Shown here piece by piece: positions 1 through 6,516 of a DNA stretch of 14,336 nucleotides. The notes beneath the pieces were generated by a model. The model was given only the letters and a program-made list of their open reading frames with translations. It was not told where the DNA came from and did no database searches. Numbering within the stretch: position 1 is the first letter of the stretch; every line of letters starts with the position of its first letter. The translations under genes and the position numbers were made by a program. Source of the DNA: an uncultured bacterium (GTDB lineage: Bacteria > Bacillota > Clostridia > Oscillospirales > Oscillospiraceae). The stretch is taken from NCBI GenBank assembly GCA_905214155.1, contig CAJMLC010000033.1:1-14336 (forward strand). Direction: 5' to 3'.

Positions 1-1
1 A

Positions 2-1282
2 TTCAAGGGGACCGTCCTGACCATCTCGCACGACCGCTATTTCCTCGACCGCGTGGTCAGTCGCGTGATCGAGATCCACGACGGGAAGGCGGAATTCTAT
101 TCCGGCAATTACTCGTTCTATGTGCAGGAAAAGCAGGCACGCTTTGAGCTGCAATTGAAGCAGTATGAAAAGGAGCAGGCGAAGCTCGGACAGCTGGGCT
201 TCACGCTCGAGCGCATGAAGGGCTGGGGCATCAACAACCGGACGCTCTACCGGCGAGCCATGTCGATCCAGCACCGGATGGACCGCATTCAGAAGACCGA
301 CCGGCCCACGCAGGAGAAGACGATGCGGGCGCGCTTTGCGCAGCGGGAATTTTTCGGCGATGAGGTCCTCGCGGTGAAGGGGCTTGGGAAAAGCTTCGAC
401 GGGCGGACGCTCTTTGAGGATGTGGAGCTGGACGTTGCGGGCGGGGAGCGCATCGCGCTGCTCGGCGACAACGGGACGGGCAAGAGCACGTTCTTAAAGG
501 TGCTGCTCGGCGAACTGGCCCCGGACTGCGGAAAGATCAAATTCGGGCCGACGGTGAAGTGGGCCTATCTGCCGCAGATCATCCATTTTGACCATCCGGA
601 GCGAACGCTGCTCGATACGATGCTCTATGAGAAGGGCTGCTCGGTGCAGGTGGCGCGCGACCGGCTGGGTGCATACCTCTTTGAGGGCGAGGACGTATTC
701 AAGCCCGTCTCGGCCCTGTCCGGCGGGGAGCAGAGCCGCCTGCGGCTCTGCATGCTGATGGACGAGAAGATCAACCTGCTGATCCTCGACGAGCCGACGA
801 ACCATCTCGATATTGCATCGCGCGAGTGGGTGGAGGATGCGCTGGAGGACTATGAGGGCGCGCTGATCTTCGTGTCGCACGACCGGTATTTTGTGGACAA
901 GTTCGCCACAAGAGTCTGGGAGCTGGAGAATGCGCACATCCGCGATTTCCTCTGCGGGTATCAGAAATACCGCGCAATCAAGGAGAAGGAGGCCATCGCG
1001 GCCCAGGCGCAGAACGTCCCGGAACGGCGCGAGCGTAAGGAGAAGCCGAAGCCGACGACACCGAACAGCAAGGCCGTCGAGAAAAAGCTCCGCGCGGTGG
1101 AGCGCGAGGTGGAAAAACAGGAGGCGGCTGTGGCGGCGTATGATCCGCTGATCGAGGCGGCGGCCAGCGACTATCAGGAGCTGGCGCGGCTGATGGCCGA
1201 GAAGGCCGGGGCTGAGACGCAGCTCTCGCAGCTGATGGAACAGTGGGAGGAACTGAGCCTCGCGCTGGAGGGCGAAGGATGA
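2..1282 (+). CDS. ABC-F family ATPase, C-terminal part (5' end outside window)
   Basis: ABC-F proteins are soluble, ribosome-associated twin-ATPase proteins acting in translation or antibiotic protection. The reading frame is open to the left edge, and its first visible residues include the switch motif ISHDRYFLD of the first ATPase domain, so the GTG at 53 is internal, not a start. Of 426 visible residues, about 20-115 are the charged inter-domain linker. The second ATPase domain follows: Walker A GDNGTGKST at about 155-163, signature LSGGEQ at 239-244, Walker B running into DEPTNHLD at 263-270, and SHDRYFVD at 292-299. The last 80 or so residues are a Lys/Glu-rich stretch ending in a predicted coiled coil, as in Uup/YdiF-like members. 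The catalytic motifs seen are intact. The stop overlaps the next start as ATGA, so the pair is probably translationally coupled. Subfamily and any resistance role cannot be decided from this part. Confidence 0.95.
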   Translation, partial: FKGTVLTISHDRYFLDRVVSRVIEIHDGKAEFYSGNYSFYVQEKQARFELQLKQYEKEQAKLGQLGFTLERMKGWGINNRTLYRRAMSIQHRMDRIQKTDRPTQEKTMRARFAQREFFGDEVLAVKGLGKSFDGRTLFEDVELDVAGGERIALLGDNGTGKSTFLKVLLGELAPDCGKIKFGPTVKWAYLPQIIHFDHPERTLLDTMLYEKGCSVQVARDRLGAYLFEGEDVFKPVSALSGGEQSRLRLCMLMDEKINLLILDEPTNHLDIASREWVEDALEDYEGALIFVSHDRYFVDKFATRVWELENAHIRDFLCGYQKYRAIKEKEAIAAQAQNVPERRERKEKPKPTTPNSKAVEKKLRAVEREVEKQEAAVAAYDPLIEAAASDYQELARLMAEKAGAETQLSQLMEQWEELSLALEGEG

Positions 1283-2007
1283 GTATTTTGTGGTTGGCCG
1301 CGATTTGCGCGGCGCTTGGGATCGGGTGCCTGCTGACACCGTGGCACATCGGGATGACGGGTGTATGTCTGCTGCTGCTCGCTGCGGTGATGACGGCGTG
1401 CCATTTTTTGCGCGGCGAGAAGGGAAAACGCTGGCGGCGGGTGCTCTGGAGCCTCGCGGCGCTTGGGATGGCGCTTGTGTTCGGTATGATGGGCTTCATC
1501 GCCCTCGACGGGCGGGATAATGCGCCGGAGGAGGATGTGCCGTTTGTGGTCGTCCTCGGGGCGCAGACGCACGGCGACCGGCCGAGCCGCACGCTGCGCG
1601 AGCGGCTCGATCTCGCGGCAGACTATCTGGAGGCGCATCCGGCGGCGCGCGTGATCGTGTCCGGCGGGCAGGGCGCGGACGAGACGCAGACGGAGGCATC
1701 CGTCATGGAGGCGTATCTGCGGGAAGAGGGGATTGCGTCGGAGCGGATCGTGCAGGAGATGCAGGCGCGGACGACGCGCGAAAATCTTATCAACGCGAAA
1801 AAGCTGGCCGAAGAGGCTGGAATTTCGACGGAAACCGTGCTCATCATCACAAGTGAATATCATCTCAGCCGGGCAAAGTTCATTGCGCGGTCGCTCGGGA
1901 TGGAGCCATTCGGGCTCGGGAGCACGACCACGCCGTGGATCCTGAAGGTCAACTATGAGCTGCGCGAGGCGTTTTCTTACGTGAAGGCGCTGGTGCAGGC
2001 GGGTTGA
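1279..2007 (+). CDS. YdcF/DUF218-family membrane protein (SanA/ElyC-like)
   Basis: This is a 242-residue protein. The N terminus has three hydrophobic segments (about 2-20, 24-42 and 54-76), followed by a DUF218 domain. That domain shows VVLGAQ near 91-96, a DRPSRTLRERL segment at 100-110, VIVSGGQGADE at 125-135, the TRENLINA helix near 167-174 and the SEYHLSRA motif at 192-199, all typical of YdcF, SanA and ElyC. Family members are implicated in envelope or peptidoglycan-precursor homeostasis, but the reaction is unknown. I chose ATG 1279 over an upstream GTG at 1243: it overlaps the previous stop (ATGA) and has GGAGGG at 1267-1272 with a 6-nt spacer. The neighbouring ABC-F gene implies cotranscription but not a shared function. 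Confidence 0.88.
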   Translation: MSILWLAAICAALGIGCLLTPWHIGMTGVCLLLLAAVMTACHFLRGEKGKRWRRVLWSLAALGMALVFGMMGFIALDGRDNAPEEDVPFVVVLGAQTHGDRPSRTLRERLDLAADYLEAHPAARVIVSGGQGADETQTEASVMEAYLREEGIASERIVQEMQARTTRENLINAKKLAEEAGISTETVLIITSEYHLSRAKFIARSLGMEPFGLGSTTTPWILKVNYELREAFSYVKALVQAG

Positions 2008-2032
2008 TTTTCCGGAAACGGTGCATTATAAT
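2004..2032 (+). promoter_or_regulatory. Sigma-A-type promoter for the mrp gene
   Basis: TTGATT (2004-2009), a 17-bp spacer and a perfect TATAAT (2027-2032). The -35 overlaps the stop codon of the preceding YdcF gene (2005-2007). Transcription would start near 2039, giving a leader of about 35 nt. This separates mrp from the upstream pair. Confidence 0.8.
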
Positions 2033-2041
2033 AACAAAAAA

Positions 2042-2058
2042 CGGCGGTAGGTCCGCCG
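2042..2058 (+). promoter_or_regulatory. 5' leader stem-loop before the mrp ribosome binding site
   Basis: CGGCGG (2042-2047) pairs with CCGCCG (2053-2058) around a 5-nt loop. It lies almost at the predicted 5' end of the mRNA and ends 2 nt before AAGGAG. It could protect the 5' end or tune ribosome access. It is too small for a riboswitch, and its function is inferred. Confidence 0.45.
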
Positions 2059-2073
2059 AAAAGGAGAATGATC

Positions 2074-2898
2074 ATGAGTGGATCCTGCAGCGGCAACTGC
2101 TCGAACTGCGGTTCGGACTGCGCAAGCCGCCAGCCGGAGAGCCTGCTGGCCCCGGCCAACGCACATTCGAATGTAAAAAAGGTGATCGCCGTTGTGTCCG
2201 GCAAGGGCGGCGTCGGCAAGTCGACAGTGACGAGCCTGCTCGCCGTCGCGATGCACAAGCTGGGCTACAAGACGGCGATCCTGGACGCGGACATCACGGG
2301 CCCGTCCATCCCGCAGGCGTTCGGCCTGCATTCCTCCGCCGCGGGCAGCGACGAGGGCATCTTCCCGGTGGAGACCGAGGAAGGCATCAAGGTCATGTCG
2401 ATCAATCTGCTGCTCGAGCACGAGACCGATCCGGTCGTCTGGCGCGGGCCGGTCGTGGCCGGAGCGGTGAAGCAGTTCTGGTCGGATGTGCAGTGGGGCG
2501 ATGTGGACTATATGTTCGTCGACCTGCCGCCCGGAACGGGCGACGTGCCGCTGACGGTATTTCAGTCGCTGCCGGTGGACGGCGTGGTCATCGTGACGAG
2601 CCCGCAGAGCTTGGTCTCGATGATCGTGTCCAAGGCGGTCAACATGGCGCGGATGATGAACGTGCCGGTCTACGGCTTTGTGGAGAACTACAGCTATTTC
2701 CAGTGTCCGGACTGCGGAAAGCAGGTCGAGATCTTCGGCAAGAGCAATCTCGGCGAGATCGCGCTGGAATACAGCCTGCCGGTGCTGGCGCGGCTGCCGA
2801 TCGACCCGAACGTCGCGGCGCTCTGCGACGCGGGGAAGATGGAGCAGGCCGACGTGTCCGGCGTGATGCCGGCGGCGGAGCTGATGGCCAAGGCGTAA
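2074..2898 (+). CDS. Mrp/NBP35 (ApbC-type) Fe-S cluster carrier P-loop ATPase
   Basis: This is a cytosolic ATPase that binds a bridging [4Fe-4S] cluster as a dimer and passes it to apoproteins. It has 274 residues. The deviant Walker A SGKGGVGKST is at 42-51, the switch segment DADITGPSIPQ at about 71-81, and VDLPPGTGD at about 149-157. The CPDC pair at 211-214 is the conserved C-x2-C that holds the inter-subunit cluster. A Cys-rich N terminus has cysteines at 5, 9, 12 and 16 (C-x3-C-x2-C-x3-C), possibly a second cluster site like the one in eukaryotic Nbp35 but with different spacing. Two ATGs compete: 2068 lies 1 nt after AAGGAG (2061-2066), whereas 2074 has an ideal 7-nt spacer, so I chose 2074. 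The gene is monocistronic, with its own promoter and terminator. Confidence 0.93.
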   Translation: MSGSCSGNCSNCGSDCASRQPESLLAPANAHSNVKKVIAVVSGKGGVGKSTVTSLLAVAMHKLGYKTAILDADITGPSIPQAFGLHSSAAGSDEGIFPVETEEGIKVMSINLLLEHETDPVVWRGPVVAGAVKQFWSDVQWGDVDYMFVDLPPGTGDVPLTVFQSLPVDGVVIVTSPQSLVSMIVSKAVNMARMMNVPVYGFVENYSYFQCPDCGKQVEIFGKSNLGEIALEYSLPVLARLPIDPNVAALCDAGKMEQADVSGVMPAAELMAKA

Positions 2899-2904
2899 AT
2901 ATAC

Positions 2905-2938
2905 AAACGGCCTCCTCGGGAGAGGAGGCCGTTTTCCG
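2905..2938 (+). terminator. Intrinsic terminator of mrp
   Basis: A perfect 13-bp GC-rich stem (2905-2917 with 2922-2934) has a GGGA loop and a T run within and after the right arm. It begins 7 nt after the mrp stop codon. It separates mrp from the repeat block. Confidence 0.9.
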
Positions 2939-2966
2939 GTTTTCGATGGAGCATGCAGGGTGAAAA

Positions 2967-3125
2967 AGCCTCCCTTGTGTAAAGGGAGGTGGCACGGCGC
3001 AGCCGTGAGTGATGAGGGCCGGGAAGCAAAAACAATACGGTGTGCAGTTGGGTGAGTGCTCCAGACCCTCATCCGGCCCTACGGGCCACCTTCCCCCAGG
3101 GGAAGGCAGCCGCTGCGGCGGGGAT
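2967..3125. repeat. Hairpin-rich intergenic repeat, copy 1
   Basis: This non-coding block lies between the convergent mrp and WYL genes. In order it holds: hairpin CCTCCCTT/AAGGGAGG (2969-2976, 2982-2989); hairpin CACGGC/GCCGTG (2993-2998, 3002-3007); a 65-bp core (3011-3075) bounded by GATGAGGG (3011-3018) and its complement CCCTCATC (3066-3073); hairpin GGCCC/GGGCC (3075-3079, 3083-3087); hairpin CCTTCCCC/GGGGAAGG (3089-3096, 3099-3106); and a boundary 14-mer GCTGCGGCGGGGAT (3112-3125). The core matches 55 of 65 bases, without gaps, in the copy at 9780-9844, and the 14-mer is identical there. I see no credible coding sequence. Confidence 0.85.
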
Positions 3126-3137
3126 TCGTGTGGAGAC

Positions 3138-3163
3138 GAAAAAAGCTCCCGGAGGGAGCTTTT
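3138..3163 (-). terminator. Intrinsic terminator of the WYL regulator gene
   Basis: On the minus strand a 10-bp stem (3154-3163 with 3141-3150) closes a 3-nt loop and runs into a T6 tract at 3143-3138. The TAA stop of the regulator gene (3164-3162) lies partly inside the outer stem, so translation ends within the terminator hairpin. Confidence 0.85.
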
Positions 3164-4139
3164 AGGCGTAGGGTTCGAGGGTGGATCTGATGTAGTTGAC
3201 ATAATCCTCTGCCAGCTGGTTGGGGAACAGGATCTTGACGCGCGGGCCGAAGCTGGCGAGCCAGGAGAAGAACAGCGGCGAGACGGAGATGTCGGCGGTG
3301 AGGGTGAAATACTCGTCACCGTCGGGCACGAGCATGACGTCGCGGCCAAAACGGTCGATGACGACGCCGGCGAGCGAATTTTCAAAGCGGAGCCGGACCA
3401 GTGTGGTATCGCCGCGGAACATGCCGAAGACGCTCTTGCCGTATTTCGAGAGGTCGAGCTGGTCATATTCCGGGCCGAGGATGCGCGCTTCGCCGGTCTT
3501 GGCGATGTTGGCCATCTTGTCGACGCGGTAATGCGTGAGGCCGTGGCGCGGGGAGAGCGCGATGAGATAATAGTTTTCGTCCTGCCAGCAGAGCGCATAG
3601 GGACTGGCGGTATATTTGCCGGGGCGGTATTGGCGCTCGCCTTTCAGGTCCCAGTCGAAGTAGCGGAACGAGATCTGGCTGTCGTCGGCGATGGCCTCGT
3701 GCAGCCGGTCGACATTATAATAGATGCTCTCGTTCATGGTTTTGACGCGGCCCGCGACGACCACCTGACGGCGGAGCGATTTGGCCTCGTAGGTGCTGGC
3801 GAGCGTCTCGAGCTTGGAGATGAGCTGCAGCGATTTTTTCTCAGACAGGAATTTGCAGGACTGCACGGCATCGACGAGCAGCTTCAGCTCCGGCAGCTCA
3901 AATTCGTGGCTGGCCAGATAATATCCGCCGCCGGGGCCGCGGAGCTGGATCACGTCGAGGCCGTATTGCTGCAGACACTCCATATCGGAGTAAATACTTT
4001 TGCGCTCGGCGTGGATGCCCTTTTCCGCGAGCAGATCAATCATCATCTGTGCGGTCAGGATATGGTCGGCGTCAGACCGGGATTCCAGGATGTCTTTGAG
4101 ATAGAGCAGCTTGAGCTTCTGATGTTCCGATCGTGGCAT
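3162..4139 (-). CDS. WYL-domain transcriptional regulator
   Basis: This is a 325-residue cytosolic regulator with the usual three-part build of the family. Residues about 8-75 are a winged helix-turn-helix (the RKSIYSDMECLQQYG segment contains the recognition helix, then GPGGGYYL as the wing). Residues about 140-215 are the WYL domain, with the WQDENYYLIAL and YRVDKM motifs. Residues about 245-322 are the C-terminal WCX extension. WYL domains bind nucleic-acid or nucleotide ligands; known members (PafBC, DriD, BrxR) respond to DNA damage or control defence genes. ATG at 4139 has AAGGAGG 6 nt upstream on its strand (4152-4146). The gene diverges from endonuclease IV with about 108 bp between starts, so it may regulate that gene and itself. 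The ligand and targets are unknown. No catalytic domain is fused. Confidence 0.92.
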   Translation of the reverse strand: MPRSEHQKLKLLYLKDILESRSDADHILTAQMMIDLLAEKGIHAERKSIYSDMECLQQYGLDVIQLRGPGGGYYLASHEFELPELKLLVDAVQSCKFLSEKKSLQLISKLETLASTYEAKSLRRQVVVAGRVKTMNESIYYNVDRLHEAIADDSQISFRYFDWDLKGERQYRPGKYTASPYALCWQDENYYLIALSPRHGLTHYRVDKMANIAKTGEARILGPEYDQLDLSKYGKSVFGMFRGDTTLVRLRFENSLAGVVIDRFGRDVMLVPDGDEYFTLTADISVSPLFFSWLASFGPRVKILFPNQLAEDYVNYIRSTLEPYA

Positions 4140-4159
4140 GTGATCCCTCCTTGTCTTAC

Positions 4160-4188
4160 AGTTTACTACAAAATTCGCCGCTTGACAA
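4160..4188 (-). promoter_or_regulatory. Predicted promoter of the WYL regulator gene
   Basis: On the minus strand: TTGTCA (4188-4183), 17-bp spacer, TAAACT (4165-4160). The -35 matches 5 of 6 consensus positions and the -10 matches 4 of 6. The -35 shares bases with TTGACA of the opposite strand. Confidence 0.6.
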
Positions 4189-4211
4189 GTATCGGACTGT
4201 TAATATTTAAC
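4182..4211 (+). promoter_or_regulatory. Possible promoter/operator region for endonuclease IV
   Basis: A perfect TTGACA at 4182-4187 sits inside the quasi-palindrome CTTGACAAG (4181-4189). At promoter distance lies only a weak -10 (TATTTA at 4204-4209, 16-bp spacer), within a dyad GTTAA-TAT-TTAAC (4199-4211). The dyad may be an operator for the divergent WYL regulator. Weak core elements would suit an activated gene. The operator role is inferred. Confidence 0.4.
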
Positions 4212-4247
4212 GAATCTTGATAATTTTTGCGAAATCAGGTGTATAAA

Positions 4248-5084
4248 ATGCAGCATTTCGGGTGTCACTTATCGATTTCCAGGGGATTTGCGGCCATGGC
4301 AGACACGGCGCAGACGCTTGGTGCGGATACGTTTCAGTTTTTTACGCGCAATCCGCGCGGCGGCGCGGCCAGGGCCATCGACCCGGAAGACGCCGCCGTG
4401 CTCCGTGCGCGGCAGCGGGAGGGCGTGATCGCGCCGGTGGTGGCGCATGCGCCGTATACGGTCAATCCGTGCGCGAAGGAGGACAAGACGCTGGAGTTTG
4501 CGCGGCAGACGATGGCGGACGATCTGCGGCGGCTGGAGCAGCTGCCGGGGAACTTCTACAATTTCCATCCGGGCAGCCACGTCGGCCAAGGGATCGAGAC
4601 GGGCCTGCAGCGTGTGGCCGGGACGCTGGACGCGGTAATGTTTGAAGGGCAGAAGACCGTGGTGCTGTTGGAGACGATGGCTGGGAAGGGCACAGAGGTC
4701 GGCGGCCGGTTTGAGGAGCTGCGCGGGATCGTTGACCGCACGGCGCGGCCGGAGCTGCTCGGCGTCTGTCTCGACACGTGCCACGTCCACGATGCAGGCT
4801 ATGACATTGTGAACGATCTGGACGGCGTGCTCGCGGAATTTGACCGGGTGATCGGCCTCGGGCGGCTGCGTGCGCTGCATCTGAATGACAGCAAAAATCC
4901 GCGCGGCGCGCACAAGGACCGGCACGAGCGGCTGGGTCAAGGATACATCGGATGGGAGGCGTTCCGCCGGATCGTGACGCATCCGGCGCTGCGCGGTCTG
5001 CCGATGATCCTCGAGACGCCGAACGAACTGCCGGGCTATGCGGAGGAGATCCGCGCGCTGCGGGAGATGGCGAAATCTGAATAA
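4248..5084 (+). CDS. nfo: Endonuclease IV (AP endonuclease)
   Basis: This metal-dependent AP endonuclease cuts DNA 5' of abasic sites in base-excision repair and removes blocked 3' ends. It has 278 residues, the normal length. All nine metal ligands known from E. coli Nfo have counterparts: H67 (AHAPY), H107 (FHPGS), E142 (LETMAG), D176 and H179 (LDTCHVHDAGYD), H211 (LHLND), D224 and H226 (KDRHERLG), and E256 (LETPNE). It should be active. Possible starts are TTG 4227, GTG 4239 and ATG 4248. I chose ATG 4248: it has AGGTG at 4237-4241 with a 6-nt spacer, and MQHFGCHLSISRG matches the family N terminus. It is divergent from the WYL regulator. No convincing terminator follows; only a short AT-only dyad lies at 5080-5094. 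Confidence 0.95.
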   Translation: MQHFGCHLSISRGFAAMADTAQTLGADTFQFFTRNPRGGAARAIDPEDAAVLRARQREGVIAPVVAHAPYTVNPCAKEDKTLEFARQTMADDLRRLEQLPGNFYNFHPGSHVGQGIETGLQRVAGTLDAVMFEGQKTVVLLETMAGKGTEVGGRFEELRGIVDRTARPELLGVCLDTCHVHDAGYDIVNDLDGVLAEFDRVIGLGRLRALHLNDSKNPRGAHKDRHERLGQGYIGWEAFRRIVTHPALRGLPMILETPNELPGYAEEIRALREMAKSE

Positions 5085-5093
5085 AGAATTTAT

Positions 5094-5122
5094 TTGACGT
5101 ATTTTCTGTGATGTGATATTTT
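5094..5122 (+). promoter_or_regulatory. Promoter of the AI-2E-family permease, extended -10
   Basis: TTGACG (5094-5099), 17-bp spacer, TATTTT (5117-5122) preceded by TGA, giving an extended -10 (TGnTATTTT). It starts 10 bp after the nfo stop, and the permease start is 26 nt beyond the -10. Confidence 0.7.
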
Positions 5123-5132
5123 AATTAAAATA
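5117..5132. promoter_or_regulatory. Perfect 16-bp AT palindrome over the -10 (possible operator)
   Basis: TATTTTAATTAAAATA reads the same on both strands. It covers the whole -10 hexamer and the likely transcription start, and ends 2 nt before GGGAGG. A repressor bound here would block the permease promoter. No regulator is evident nearby other than the WYL gene. Confidence 0.5.
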
Positions 5133-5147
5133 GTGGGAGGTGGACGC

Positions 5148-6461
5148 ATGGAGCGCGATTCGAACAGACGGTATTTCAAATGGGGCCTTACGGCGCTGGT
5201 CGTGATCTTCATCAGCATTCTGCTGGTGGTCATCTTTACGAATCTGCCGGGCTTTTTCACGGTTCTTGCGTCGATTGGGAAGATCTTATCGCCGCTCATC
5301 TCGGGCGTGGTGATCGCGTTTCTGCTCAATCCGCTGGTCAACTTTGTGGACTGCCGCCTCAGGCCGCTCCTGCAGAAGAAGCTTAAGGCCCAGACGGCGA
5401 AGAATCTCAGCCGCACGGCGGGCATCGTGATGGCGCTGATCGTGGCGGGCATTCTGGTGTATGGCTTCTTTGCGATGCTGCTGCCGCAGCTCTATGAGAG
5501 CGTGATGAGCATCGTGGACAACGCCGGTACATACTTCAACAGCATCGAGACCTGGGCCACGAACGTTCTGGAGGACAACCCCGACATCCAGGGCTATGTG
5601 GACAAGGGACTGGAGCAGCTGCGCGGCTTCATCGAAAACTGGGTGAAGACGACGTTCCTCAGCGATATGTCGAAGCTGGTGACGACGGTGTCGACGTCGG
5701 TGATCGCGGTGGTGAAGAGCCTGACGAACTTCATCATCGGCCTCGTCGCATCGATCTACATGCTGTGGTCAAAGGACACGTTCCGCGCGCAGACGAAGAA
5801 GATCATGGTCGCGACGATGCGTCCCTCGGCGGCGGACCGGCTGCTTGCGCTGGGGCGCAATGCGTATCGCATTTTCAACGGCTTCATCATCGGCAAGCTC
5901 ATCGATTCGGCCATCATCGGCGTACTCTGCTACATCGGCTGCGAGATCCTGAAGATGCCGTTCACGGCGCTGGTCGCGACGATCGTGGGCATCACGAATA
6001 TCATCCCGTTCTTCGGGCCGATCATCGGCGCGGTGCCGAGTGCGTTCCTGATCCTGCTGGTCGACCCGCTGAAGGCGTTCTATTTCGTCATCTTTGTGAT
6101 CGTCCTACAGCAGCTGGACGGCAACGTCATCGGGCCGAAGATCCTCGGCAACACGGTTGGCATTTCGGGCTTCTGGGTGCTGGCGTCGATCACGATTGCG
6201 GCGAGCATCTTCGGCTTCGCTGGGATGCTGCTGGGCGTTCCGGTGTTCGCGCTGATCTATGTGCTGATCTCGGACGGCGTCAATGCGCGCCTGCGGAAAA
6301 AGCAGCATTCGACCGTGACGGAGGATTACCGCGACATCCAGACCGTGGAGGATCTGGTCATGCCGCCGCACGCGCCGCGCGTGGAGCCGCAGCCGGTCGG
6401 CGCGGCCCAGGCGGCACAGCCGGTCGGCGCGGAAGAGACAGAAGAACAGCAAGAACCTTGA
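5148..6461 (+). CDS. AI-2E family (PerM/YdbI-type) membrane permease
   Basis: This is a 437-residue polytopic inner-membrane protein. Hydrophobic segments lie near 13-33, 36-66, 91-115, 185-207, 243-268, 273-297, 300-322 and 342-375, matching the eight-helix family pattern. Conserved family motifs include NIIPFFGPIIGAVPS (284-298), GNVIGPKILGNTVGIS (325-340) and GFAGMLLGVPVFALI (356-370). Family members export autoinducer-2 (TqsA) or act as ion or metabolite antiporters, so substrate cannot be assigned from sequence. The last 40 residues are a Pro/Ala/Glu-rich hydrophilic tail with two QPVGA units, probably cytosolic and disordered. ATG 5148 was chosen over GTG 5133 because GGGAGG (5135-5140) lies 7 nt upstream of the ATG. 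It has its own promoter. Any functional link to the downstream wall genes is unproven. Confidence 0.9.
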   Translation: MERDSNRRYFKWGLTALVVIFISILLVVIFTNLPGFFTVLASIGKILSPLISGVVIAFLLNPLVNFVDCRLRPLLQKKLKAQTAKNLSRTAGIVMALIVAGILVYGFFAMLLPQLYESVMSIVDNAGTYFNSIETWATNVLEDNPDIQGYVDKGLEQLRGFIENWVKTTFLSDMSKLVTTVSTSVIAVVKSLTNFIIGLVASIYMLWSKDTFRAQTKKIMVATMRPSAADRLLALGRNAYRIFNGFIIGKLIDSAIIGVLCYIGCEILKMPFTALVATIVGITNIIPFFGPIIGAVPSAFLILLVDPLKAFYFVIFVIVLQQLDGNVIGPKILGNTVGISGFWVLASITIAASIFGFAGMLLGVPVFALIYVLISDGVNARLRKKQHSTVTEDYRDIQTVEDLVMPPHAPRVEPQPVGAAQAAQPVGAEETEEQQEP

Positions 6462-6466
6462 CAGTT

Positions 6467-6505
6467 GAGCGCCTCTCAGGGAATCGAGGGGCGCTCTGCG
6501 ATTTT
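6467..6505 (+). terminator. Hairpin after the permease gene, possible weak terminator
   Basis: An 11-bp stem with one G-T wobble (6467-6477 with 6486-6496) and an 8-nt loop starts 6 nt after the permease stop. A TTTT follows after a 5-nt gap (6502-6505), not directly, so termination may be partial. That would allow read-through into the wall operon, which has no clear promoter of its own. Confidence 0.45.
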
Positions 6506-6516
6506 GGAGACGAGAT

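Noticed and set aside
2..1282. ABC-F gene as an antibiotic-resistance (ribosomal protection) determinant
   Set aside because: The first ATPase domain is missing from the window and the visible linker gives no diagnostic antibiotic-resistance extension. Housekeeping ABC-F proteins are common in Clostridia.
2967..3125. Repeat block 1 as a CRISPR array or a structured RNA gene
   Set aside because: There are no regularly spaced identical units. The hairpins are unlike each other, and the related second copy has different module content, which favours a mobile or repeat element.
3009..4220. Plus-strand open frame opposite the WYL regulator
   Set aside because: It begins in the repeat block and has no recognisable domain. 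The opposite strand has a complete WYL regulator with RBS and terminator.
4217..4247. TTGATA with TATAAA as an endonuclease IV promoter
   Set aside because: The spacer would be 19 bp and the -10 would abut the start codon and overlap the region after the ribosome binding site, leaving no leader.
5080..5094. AATAAA-GAA-TTTATT dyad as the nfo terminator
   Set aside because: The stem is six A-T pairs with no T tract, too weak for intrinsic termination.
6458..6463. A perfect TTGACA at the permease stop codon as a promoter for the FHA-SEDS gene
   Set aside because: No -10-like hexamer lies at 15-19 bp spacing (the bases around 6480-6486 read GGAATCG), and the stretch is taken up by a hairpin.
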